Assembly (NCBI RefSeq): GCF_001424105.1
Contig: NZ_LMQH01000010.1
Coordinates: 350,032 to 402,058, forward strand
DNA: 52,027 bases
From: Chryseobacterium sp. Leaf394
GTDB taxonomy: Bacteria; Bacteroidota; Bacteroidia; Flavobacteriales; Weeksellaceae
Direction: 5' to 3'
The notes under the pieces are model-generated. The model was not told the DNA's origin, did no database searches, and saw only the letters and a program-made list of their open reading frames with translations. Shown here piece by piece: positions 18,287 to 25,612 of this stretch. Position numbers and translations under genes: made by a program. How positions within the stretch are numbered: position 1 is the first letter of the stretch; every line of letters starts with the position of its first letter.

Positions 18287-19672
18287 ATGTCCAAAAAAAA
18301 GGTAACCATCGTATTTGATATTGGAAAAACCAACAAAAAGTTTTTTTTATTTGATAAAAATTACAAAGAAGTTGTGCGTGAATACACCGAACTTCCCCTT
18401 ACCACCGATGAAGATGGTTATCCCACAGAAGATCTTGCGGCACTCCAAAACTGGATCAAAGATAACTTCAATGCTATTCTCGATGATGAAAATTTTGAAG
18501 TAAAAGCCATCAATTTTTCCACCTACGGAGCAAGTTTTGTGCACCTTGATCAGAAAGGAAATGTTCTGACGCCTCTGTACAATTACACCAAACCGATGGA
18601 TCAGGATATTCTTGATTTATTTTACGAAAAACATGGTAGCAAACTGAAAATTGCCCGCGAAACTGCATCTCCACAAACCGGAATGCTGAACTCAGGACTG
18701 CAGTTATTCTGGTTAAAATACAAACATCCGGAAGTTTTCAAAAAAATCCGTTACAGTCTTCATTTACCTCAGTATTTATCATATTTATTCACCGGAATTT
18801 GCGTTTCGGAATTTACCTCAATCGGCTGTCATACCAACCTTTGGGATTACGACAAAGCAGATTACCACGACTGGGTTTATGAAGAGGGAATTGATGCATT
18901 ATTGGGACCAATCGTTCCGACTTCTGCAAGCATCAACACGTCTTACAGAAATAAAAAAATAAAAATCGGCGTTGGAATTCACGACAGTTCTTCCGCACTG
19001 TTACCTTATATTTTAAGTAAAAAAGAACCTTTTCTCTTGCTTTCAACAGGAACGTGGAGTATTTCTTTAAATCCATTCAACGATGAAAGTTTAACGGATG
19101 AAGATATCGAAAACAATTGTCTGAACTACATGCGAATTGACGGAAAACGTGTGAAAGCATCCCGTTTTTTCATGGGGAATGAGTACAAAATTCAGGTTGA
19201 GAAACTGTGTGCATACTATGGAAAAGAATATGGTTTCCATAGAGAAGTGCAGTTTGATCAGGATCTGTACCTGCGTCTGATGAAAAATAAAAACATTTAT
19301 TTCCGTTTTGAAGGGATTATTTTAAAACGTAAAATGATTACTGCAACAGATTTAAATTCATTCGCAACCTTTGAAGAAGCCTACCACCAACTAATGATTG
19401 AATTAATGGATCTGCAGATTCATACGATCACAAACGCCATCGGAAATTCAGAAATAAAAAATATTTACATTGACGGAGGTTTCACAGACAATGATGTCTT
19501 TATGAAACTGATGTCTCACCATTTCCAACATTACAATGTGATGTCAACACACTCTCCGCTGGGATCGGCTTTGGGTGCATCAATGGTGATTTCAAACAAA
19601 AAAATAGACGAAACTTTTTTACAGCAGCATTATCAGATGAAAGTGCTTCAGCCTTTAATCCTTAATTTATAA
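18287..19672 (+). CDS. rhaB: FGGY-family carbohydrate kinase, probable L-rhamnulokinase
   Basis: Predicted to phosphorylate L-rhamnulose to L-rhamnulose-1-phosphate with ATP in the cytosol. The two actin-like halves of FGGY kinases are visible: the phosphate-1 loop VFDIGKTNKKFFLFD (about 9-23), GIHDSSSALLPY, LLSTGTWSISLNPF and the C-terminal adenosine motif YIDGGFTDNDVFMKLM, ending in SPLGSALGAS. Length 461 is in the family range (RhaB about 489). Pathway position is inferred from its place between rhaI and the lactate dehydrogenase gene and from the absence of another kinase in the locus. A fuculose or xylulose kinase activity cannot be excluded from sequence. The symbol is by pathway context. 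Confidence 0.85.
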   Translation: MSKKKVTIVFDIGKTNKKFFLFDKNYKEVVREYTELPLTTDEDGYPTEDLAALQNWIKDNFNAILDDENFEVKAINFSTYGASFVHLDQKGNVLTPLYNYTKPMDQDILDLFYEKHGSKLKIARETASPQTGMLNSGLQLFWLKYKHPEVFKKIRYSLHLPQYLSYLFTGICVSEFTSIGCHTNLWDYDKADYHDWVYEEGIDALLGPIVPTSASINTSYRNKKIKIGVGIHDSSSALLPYILSKKEPFLLLSTGTWSISLNPFNDESLTDEDIENNCLNYMRIDGKRVKASRFFMGNEYKIQVEKLCAYYGKEYGFHREVQFDQDLYLRLMKNKNIYFRFEGIILKRKMITATDLNSFATFEEAYHQLMIELMDLQIHTITNAIGNSEIKNIYIDGGFTDNDVFMKLMSHHFQHYNVMSTHSPLGSALGASMVISNKKIDETFLQQHYQMKVLQPLILNL

Positions 19673-19780
19673 ATTTTTGTTGGAAGCTGGAAGTCAGATG
19701 CCGGTAATTAAAAAGTAATTTAGTTTTTAATATCAACATTAAACATCCATCACCCAACATCCAACATCTAACAACAAACT

Positions 19781-20932
19781 ATGTCCTTTCCATTTGATAC
19801 CAACTACGCTTCCCTCGAATTGCTGATCGAAAAAGCAAAAAAGAAAATGCCCCGATTCGCTTTCGAATATCTTGATGGCGGCTGTAACGAAAATATCAAC
19901 CGCGACAGAAATACAAGTGAATTGAGAGATGTTCTCCTTCGTCCACAATATTTAAACAACAGCTACACGGAGGCCAATATGGAAACGGAACTGTTCGGAG
20001 TAAAATATTCCGCACCGTTCGGAATTTCTCCGGTTGGTCTGCAGGGTTTGATGTGGCCGAATGCTCCGGAAATTTTAGCTAAAGCAGCTTTTAAACATAA
20101 TATTCCGTTCATTTTAAGTACGGTAACAACCAGCAGTATCGAAAGAATTGCTGAATTAACGGAAGGAAAAGCATGGTATCAACTCTATCATCCAAGAGAA
20201 GAATGGTTGCGTGACGATATTCTTGACCGTTGTGAAGCTTCCGGCTATGACGTTTTATGTGTTTTGTCCGATGTTCCTACGTTCGGTTACCGGGCAAAAG
20301 AGATTAGAAACGGTTTGGCGATGCCTCCACAACTGAATTTCAGAAACGTTTCGCAAGCCTTAGCAAGACCAGAATGGTGCCTTGAAATTTTAAAACATGG
20401 CGTTCCGAGTTTTAAAACAATGGAAAAATACATGGACAAAAACATGAATGTGAAACAACTGGGACAGTTCATGAACTCTACTTTTTCCGGCAGATTAAAT
20501 TCAGACAGAATCAAAGCCATTCGCGATAAGTGGAAAGGAAAATTGGTCATCAAAGGCGTTGCTTCTGATGAAGATGCAGCTGAAGCAGTTCGTTTAGGTT
20601 TTGACGGAATGATTATTTCCAATCATGGTGGAAGGCAGCTTGATGCAGGAGAATCTACTATTGCTGTAGTAAAAGAGATCAGCGAAAAATACAAAGGTCA
20701 GATTAAAATCATGATGGACAGCGGCGTAAGAACCGGTCCGGATGTTGCCCGTGCTTTGAGCTGTGGCGCCGAATTTACCTTTATGGGAAGAACGTTTATG
20801 TATGCCGTCGGAGCTTTAGGCAACAAAGGTGGCGATCATATTATTGAAATGCTTAAAATGCAGTTCAGACAGGTGATGGAGCAGGTTTGCTGTGATACGC
20901 CAGAGCAATTGCAGAAGTTTAGGGTGAAGTAA
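19781..20932 (+). CDS. lldD: FMN-dependent L-lactate dehydrogenase (alpha-hydroxy-acid oxidase family)
   Basis: Oxidises L-lactate to pyruvate with FMN, passing electrons to the respiratory chain. The TIM barrel shows the N-terminal FAFEYLDGGC (about 27-36), the FMN contact stretch GISPVGLQGLMWP, and the active-site motif SNHGGRQLD (280-288) with catalytic His282. MDSGVRTGPDVARAL and FMGRTFMYAVGALG follow as the phosphate-binding end. Length 383 fits lldD/glycolate oxidase relatives. Its place at the end of the rhamnose genes fits disposal of the L-lactate made by the aldolase-dehydrogenase fusion. Only 108 bases separate it from the kinase gene. Confidence 0.92.
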   Translation: MSFPFDTNYASLELLIEKAKKKMPRFAFEYLDGGCNENINRDRNTSELRDVLLRPQYLNNSYTEANMETELFGVKYSAPFGISPVGLQGLMWPNAPEILAKAAFKHNIPFILSTVTTSSIERIAELTEGKAWYQLYHPREEWLRDDILDRCEASGYDVLCVLSDVPTFGYRAKEIRNGLAMPPQLNFRNVSQALARPEWCLEILKHGVPSFKTMEKYMDKNMNVKQLGQFMNSTFSGRLNSDRIKAIRDKWKGKLVIKGVASDEDAAEAVRLGFDGMIISNHGGRQLDAGESTIAVVKEISEKYKGQIKIMMDSGVRTGPDVARALSCGAEFTFMGRTFMYAVGALGNKGGDHIIEMLKMQFRQVMEQVCCDTPEQLQKFRVK

Positions 20933-21517
20933 TTTGAGCGGGAAGCTGAGTGATGGAAACTGGAAGTTTTTAAGTTTCATTAAAACATCTTTTATCTAAA
21001 TACAGTTTTACAGAATGGGAACCATCAATTTTCAAATCAAAAGATGTCCTTATTTTGTAATGAATGAGAAGCTTAGTGAGCTTGTATAAGTGAAACGGCT
21101 TTGTGTAACTTAAAAGCAGATAATATTTAAAAATTCTTTGTGCACTTTGCGTTAAAATAAAATATTTTGAATAATCATAGCAAAAAAAATACAGTTCGGT
21201 GAATTGTATTTTTTGTTTTATAATACTATTTTTAATCAATATTCAAAGAATGTTTTCAAGCTTTGCGAAGCAAATTTATTTGCCTTAGCTTTCTTAAAAA
21301 AATGCAACATTAAAAATAATCTTTGCGTTAAAACAATTTGTGTAATGTTTGAAAAATTATTGCGTACATATTTTTTACCACAAGGAACACAAAGATTTTC
21401 ACAAGGTTCACAAGCCTTGACTTCATAGTGAAATACTTAGTGGTCTTAGTGATAAAATCCAGTTATGAAATCAAAAGATAATCAAAAACAAAATCATTTA
21501 AAAACCAAATTACTCTC
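20933..21517. other. 585-base repeat-rich gap before the GH140-like gene
   Basis: No credible gene. It holds a degenerate GGAAGCTGG/GGAAACTGG word (about 20940-20970), CTTTGTGCACTTTGCG at 21140-21155, a bidirectional terminator (21184-21214), another CTTTGCGTTAAAA word (21321-21333) and an ACCACAAGG...CACAAAG repeat (about 21377-21413). All are intergenic repeat types also seen elsewhere in the window. Confidence 0.55.
21184..21214. terminator. Bidirectional-type terminator hairpin
   Basis: 14-base arms (21184-21197 and 21201-21214, one G-U, loop GGT) with an A run on the left and a T run on the right, about 250 bases past lldD. Confidence 0.6.
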
Positions 21518-22921
21518 ATGAAAAAATTCCTCATATTTCTCCTCATTATTTTTTCAGTATTTACCTTTTCTCAAAACAAAAAACAGGAATTACCATGGTC
21601 AAATGGAGCTCTGCAGGTCAGCTCTAACAACAGATATTTGCAGCACAAAAACGGAAAACCATTTTTCTGGTTAGGAGAAACCGGATGGCTTCTGCCGGAA
21701 CGTACCGATCGGGATGAAGTAGATTTTTATCTGAGTCAATGTGCAAAAAACGGATTCAATGTCGTTCAGGTTCAAACCATCAATGCCGTTCCTGCTTACA
21801 ACAAATACGGTCAACCTTCAAATACTGACGGTTTTGATTTCAGCAACATCAATCAGAAAGGGGTATATGGATATTGGGATCACATGGATTACATTGTAAA
21901 AACAGCCGAGAAAAATGGAATTTACATCGGCATGGTCTGCATCTGGGGCGGATTGGTAAAAGCAGGAAAAATGGATGTAGATCAGGCAAAAAAGTACGGA
22001 CAGTTTTTAGCAGAGCGGTATAAAGATTCGCCCAATATCATTTGGTTTATCGGAGGCGATATGAAAGGCGACATCAAAACAGAAGTCTGGCAAGCTTTGG
22101 CCAACAGCATAAAGTCCGTTGACAAAAACCATTTGATGACCTACCATCCTTTCGGTGCTACGAGTTCAGCAGATTGGTTTAACAGTGCCGGTTGGTTGGA
22201 TTTTAATATGTTCCAAAGCGGTCACAGAAGATATAGACAGCGGAAAGGCGACGGTGAAGCGAAAAAAATTGCCGATACCGAAGAAGATAACTGGAGATAT
22301 GCCGAAAAAGCACTTTCGATGAAACCTTTAAAACCTATCATCGATGGCGAACCTTCCTACGAAGACATTCCACAGGGACTTCATGATGCCAGCGAACCAC
22401 GATGGAAAGATCACGATGTAAGAAGATATGCGTATTGGTCGGTGTTTGCCGGTTCTTTTGGGCATACGTACGGCCATAATTCTATTATGCAGTTTTACAG
22501 ACCAGGTTTATCGCCTGCATACGGAGCTCAGCGTGCGTGGTACAACTGTCTCAATGACGCAGGTTTTGTGCAGATGCAGTATTTAAAAAATCTAATGTTG
22601 AAATTTCCTTATTTTGAAAGAATTCCTGATCAAAGTATTATCAAAGGCGAAGTGGGCGAGCGCTACGAAAGACTTATTGCTACCCGCGGAGCAGATTATC
22701 TGCTCGTCTACAATTACAACGGAAGAAATATGCAGATCGATTTGTCGAAAATCAGTGGTAAGAGGAAAAAATGCTGGTGGTACAATCCCAGAACCGGCGT
22801 TTACCAATACCTTGGCGAGTCTAATGGAAATAAAATTTTCCAGATTACTCCTGATAAAGAGAATGGAGAGGCTAAGGATTTTGTTTTTGTGGCGATGGAT
22901 GCCTCGAAGAATTATTTGTGA
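21518..22921 (+). CDS. GH140-like (DUF4038) glycoside hydrolase, apiosidase type
   Basis: Predicted periplasmic endo-acting hydrolase; characterised GH140 enzymes cleave the apiose-galacturonate linkage at the base of rhamnogalacturonan-II side chains. Signal peptide at 1-19 (ends TFSQ). The (alpha/beta)8 barrel has PFFWLGETGW (48-57), NVVQVQTINAVPAYNKYG (81-98), WFIGGD (176-181) and IDGEPSYED (275-283). Asp181 and Glu278 are the candidate acid pair, 97 residues apart. A short beta domain (about 375-467, WYNPRTGVY) of the putative collagen-binding type ends the protein. Length 467 fits. It is the last + strand gene of the locus. Family membership is fairly secure; apiosidase activity is inferred. 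Confidence 0.86.
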   Translation: MKKFLIFLLIIFSVFTFSQNKKQELPWSNGALQVSSNNRYLQHKNGKPFFWLGETGWLLPERTDRDEVDFYLSQCAKNGFNVVQVQTINAVPAYNKYGQPSNTDGFDFSNINQKGVYGYWDHMDYIVKTAEKNGIYIGMVCIWGGLVKAGKMDVDQAKKYGQFLAERYKDSPNIIWFIGGDMKGDIKTEVWQALANSIKSVDKNHLMTYHPFGATSSADWFNSAGWLDFNMFQSGHRRYRQRKGDGEAKKIADTEEDNWRYAEKALSMKPLKPIIDGEPSYEDIPQGLHDASEPRWKDHDVRRYAYWSVFAGSFGHTYGHNSIMQFYRPGLSPAYGAQRAWYNCLNDAGFVQMQYLKNLMLKFPYFERIPDQSIIKGEVGERYERLIATRGADYLLVYNYNGRNMQIDLSKISGKRKKCWWYNPRTGVYQYLGESNGNKIFQITPDKENGEAKDFVFVAMDASKNYL

Positions 22922-22935
22922 ACTCCGCAATTTTT

Positions 22936-23493
22936 TTAGAGGATGATTTGTCCGTTAAAATCAAATTTATATTTTCTGTTTTCCCAATCGGTAGCCAAAA
23001 TATATTCATCAGTAATTACAAAAGTGTCGTAGCTATCCAATGTAGTAAGGACGTCTTTGCCAGCTTGTTGCCAAACAATTTTTCCGTTTTTGTCAAGTCT
23101 TGAAATTTCAAGTTCACCATGAATAATATAATCATCTTTGCATTTAAAAATTTCAAAACAAGTTGCTTGATCAGCTTTCGTTTGCCACAATAAACTTAAT
23201 TCAGGAATTGATAAACAAAAAACAGTATCGGAGCAACAGATGATTATTCTGTCGGGTTCAATTATTGTCGAAGTTTCATGAATACCTGTTGATCCACCAG
23301 CGGAACCAATTGCTGCGCTTTTGATAAGTCTGTTTTCATTAAAAATTTTAATTCCAAAAACTGTTGTAGGGTGATATTCAGATTCGTCTAAATAAGCAAA
23401 ATCATATTGATTAATATTGTCAGCCGAGCCTTCGCTAAAAGTTGTGTCAGAGTAAATACTAATTTTATATTTTTCTGTTGTGTAATTTTTCAT
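22936..23493 (-). CDS. Hypothetical protein with beta-propeller-like blades
   Basis: Not recognised. 185 residues, no signal peptide or membrane segment, so cytosolic. The segments LSIPELSLLWQTKADQATCF, ISRLDKNGKIVWQQAGKDV and ITDEYILATDWENRKYKFDF look like short blades of the PQQ/WD type: a hydrophobic strand, a charged turn, then a W-containing strand. Similar small proteins are sometimes encoded as immunity or accessory proteins, but no toxin gene is adjacent. It ends 14 bases from the convergent GH140 gene and is transcribed away from the SnoaL-like gene upstream (31-base gap). The start is the only ATG that gives the full length. Confidence 0.7.
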   Translation of the reverse strand: MKNYTTEKYKISIYSDTTFSEGSADNINQYDFAYLDESEYHPTTVFGIKIFNENRLIKSAAIGSAGGSTGIHETSTIIEPDRIIICCSDTVFCLSIPELSLLWQTKADQATCFEIFKCKDDYIIHGELEISRLDKNGKIVWQQAGKDVLTTLDSYDTFVITDEYILATDWENRKYKFDFNGQIIL

Positions 23494-23524
23494 TAAATCT
23501 CACTAAAACAACTTGGTTCTTTCT

Positions 23525-23968
23525 TTACTTTTTCTTCTCCGATTTCACCGCCTGTCTCGCCAGCAATTTCCAGTCGTTTTTCACCTTTGTCCAGACCAAT
23601 AAAATATCCAAAGTCACATCACCCGGCTCCTTTCCCAAATCAGCAGTCGTCGCATAAAAATGATGACGGACAATCGCAGTATTTCCGACGATTTGTATAT
23701 TTTGGTTCGTAATATCAATCGTTAGAAAATCTGATTTTTTGCTGACCAGTTTTTCAACAAATTCTTTGGCATCATCAATATGACCACCCGAATGTCCGTA
23801 AGTCAGTTCCGGTACAATTAAAGATTGCAATGCTGGTTTTTCACCGCTGATCATCGCTGATCTCAGTTTTTCAGCTGCATTTGTTACAGATTGGATATCA
23901 TTCTTTTTCTGTCCGAAAACAGTGATTGCCACTAAAAAACTCATGGCAAAAATTAATTTCTTGATCAT
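23525..23968 (-). CDS. Secreted DUF4440/SnoaL-like protein
   Basis: 147 residues with a signal peptide at about 1-20 (ends VFGQ). The remainder has the cone-shaped alpha+beta barrel pattern of NTF2/SnoaL proteins: a first helix AAEKLRSAMISGEKPALQSL, then LTYGHSGGHIDDAKEFVEKLVS, NIQIVGNTAIVRHHFYATT and ILLVWTKVKNDWKLLARQAV. Family members bind or act on small molecules, but no catalytic residue can be assigned. Same strand as the downstream hypothetical gene and probably cotranscribed. A palindromic element separates it from the GntR gene. Confidence 0.82.
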   Translation of the reverse strand: MIKKLIFAMSFLVAITVFGQKKNDIQSVTNAAEKLRSAMISGEKPALQSLIVPELTYGHSGGHIDDAKEFVEKLVSKKSDFLTIDITNQNIQIVGNTAIVRHHFYATTADLGKEPGDVTLDILLVWTKVKNDWKLLARQAVKSEKKK

Positions 23969-24088
23969 TTAATTAAATATTTTTTTAAAGATTTAAATTT
24001 ATTCCGATAATAATTAGAATCTTATTCTTTTAAAGTATAATATATAATTTCCGTTAGTAGTAATAACTTAGTTTTGAACGGTTTGTTT

Positions 24089-24148
24089 GTCATTCAGTAG
24101 GACCCTGAACTGCTTTATTTTGATGTGTTGAGATTCCTACGGAATGAC
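24089..24148. repeat. Intergenic inverted repeat
   Basis: Arms GTCATTCAGTAGGA (24089-24102) and TCCTACGGAATGAC (24135-24148) pair with a single mismatch around a 32-base loop. No T run follows. A word of the same kind (GAGATTCCTACGGAATGACA) is, from memory, a common dispersed repeat in flavobacterial genomes. Confidence 0.65.
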
Positions 24149-24221
24149 AAAATGACTGCTGATCTTAGCGTTATGATTAAAAATCGACATTCATTTATAA
24201 TTTATATCAACCATCAATCAT

Positions 24222-25268
24222 CTACAGCGATTCTCTCTGAATAAATTTAAAAACATTATTCACCTGCTCTTTTTTATTCTTCAAAATCATATACGCAGCA
24301 GATTCTCCCATTGCCTTAAAATCAGTCGTAATTACGGTAATTCCCAGCAATTCTTTCAAAGGGGTTTCGTTGTAGGAAATAATTCCGATGTCTTCACCCA
24401 GTTTTAAATTTTTCTGACGGATCTGTTTCACCAGATTCACCAAATCGCGCTCACGGATAGTGATGAAAATATCTTTGTCCTGCAGTTCCATGTCGGGATA
24501 GATTTCATCCAGAATTTCATAGTCGAGTTTAAAATCCCGGCAAAACTGCTCAAAACCACGAACAATACGGAAAGGGTAGGGATGAATGGACTTATCTGGA
24601 TAGACCAAAATAATCTTTTCGTACTTTTTAATTTTATCTAAACCTTCCTTCAGCGCATCATAAATATCATGCTCAAAATCCTGGAAAATTGATCCGTAAT
24701 CCCCAGAAATATTAGGTTTTGTATTGTCTAAAAGTAAGAGTTTGTTCTTCGGGATCTGTTCGATAATATCTAAAACTTCCTGTGTAGAACTCGTATGTTT
24801 CGACTGTTCATCACGGAAGTGAGGCATCACGACATAATAATCAAAGCCACCAAGATTTTTCTTTAGTGCATTGATGAAAAGCGTTTCGTCGCAGTGATAG
24901 ATGTACATCTCCACATTGCCTTTGGTACCGATTGCATTGACGAAATAATTATAAATCATCATTTTATACGTACTCGGCTTGTTGATCAAAAAGAAAATAT
25001 TAATGATGTCGTTCTTGTTGATGCGGGAAATATAATAACCTTTACCCTTTACAGATTCAATGATTTGTCTTTTGCGAAGTTCTTTGTAAGCCTTTTCCAC
25101 GGTATCCCGGGAGAGAAAGCAGGATTCGCTGAGTTCATTGATTGACGGAATTTTTTCTCCGATTTTTATTTGCCCTCCATCAATTCCGTTCAGAATAGAA
25201 TCTACAATCTGTTTGTATTTCGGAACTCTGGAGTTTTCATTGATGTTGATTTCTAATGTTTCGGCCAT
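24222..25268 (-). CDS. GntR-type transcriptional regulator with LacI-like sensor domain
   Basis: DNA-binding regulator, 348 residues. The N-terminal winged helix-turn-helix (about 12-85) has the GntR pattern: QIVDSILNGIDGGQIKIGEK, IPSINELSESCFLSRDTVEK and AYKELRKRQIIESVKGKGYY. The C-terminal part (about 95-345) reads as a periplasmic-binding-protein-like sensor (IFFLINKPSTYKMMIYNYFV, DYYVVMPHF, LGEDIGIISYNETPLKELLG, ITVITTDFKAMGESAAYMIL), the form used to sense sugars. It is the only regulator in the window and lies between the two oppositely oriented blocks of glycan genes, so control of this locus by rhamnose or an oligosaccharide is a reasonable inference. The effector is not visible. Confidence 0.9.
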   Translation of the reverse strand: MAETLEININENSRVPKYKQIVDSILNGIDGGQIKIGEKIPSINELSESCFLSRDTVEKAYKELRKRQIIESVKGKGYYISRINKNDIINIFFLINKPSTYKMMIYNYFVNAIGTKGNVEMYIYHCDETLFINALKKNLGGFDYYVVMPHFRDEQSKHTSSTQEVLDIIEQIPKNKLLLLDNTKPNISGDYGSIFQDFEHDIYDALKEGLDKIKKYEKIILVYPDKSIHPYPFRIVRGFEQFCRDFKLDYEILDEIYPDMELQDKDIFITIRERDLVNLVKQIRQKNLKLGEDIGIISYNETPLKELLGITVITTDFKAMGESAAYMILKNKKEQVNNVFKFIQRESL

Positions 25269-25612
25269 GATTTTTTACAGATAGGAAATGCAATTCAGTT
25301 AAAAAACAGCTAAAATCAAAAGCGATTAATAGCTGAAAACAAGATACAAAAATTTGAAGTAACAGATTCATGAATGTTTTTTATAATGCTGATAGTCTAA
25401 AACTGTTAATTATCAGTAGATTATAAAATTAAAAGTCATCTGATTAAAATTATGTAAAATTCCCATTTCCACCTGCAAGATTTTCAAAACCCTGAAAGTT
25501 TCGAATATTTTCCACCCTACAACCCTACAACTCTCTAACCCTCCAACTCTCCAACAAAAAAAGCCTGCCCCTTTCGGAACAGACTTTAGAAACTATATGA
25601 ATGTGAAATTTT
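25269..25612. other. 344-base gap between the GntR gene and the 711-residue glycosidase gene
   Basis: Contains the - strand terminator of the glycosidase gene (25555-25587), a low-complexity CCCTACAA/CTCTCTAACCC stretch (about 25513-25553), and the GntR promoter region near 25270-25400 without a clear consensus match. Confidence 0.5.
25555..25587 (-). terminator. Terminator of the glycosidase gene (- strand)
   Basis: Arms at 25560-25571 and 25576-25587 close on a GAAA tetraloop. Read on the - strand the three imperfect positions are G-U pairs, and the hairpin runs into seven Us; on the + strand they are mismatches, so it is oriented for the - strand. Confidence 0.7.
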
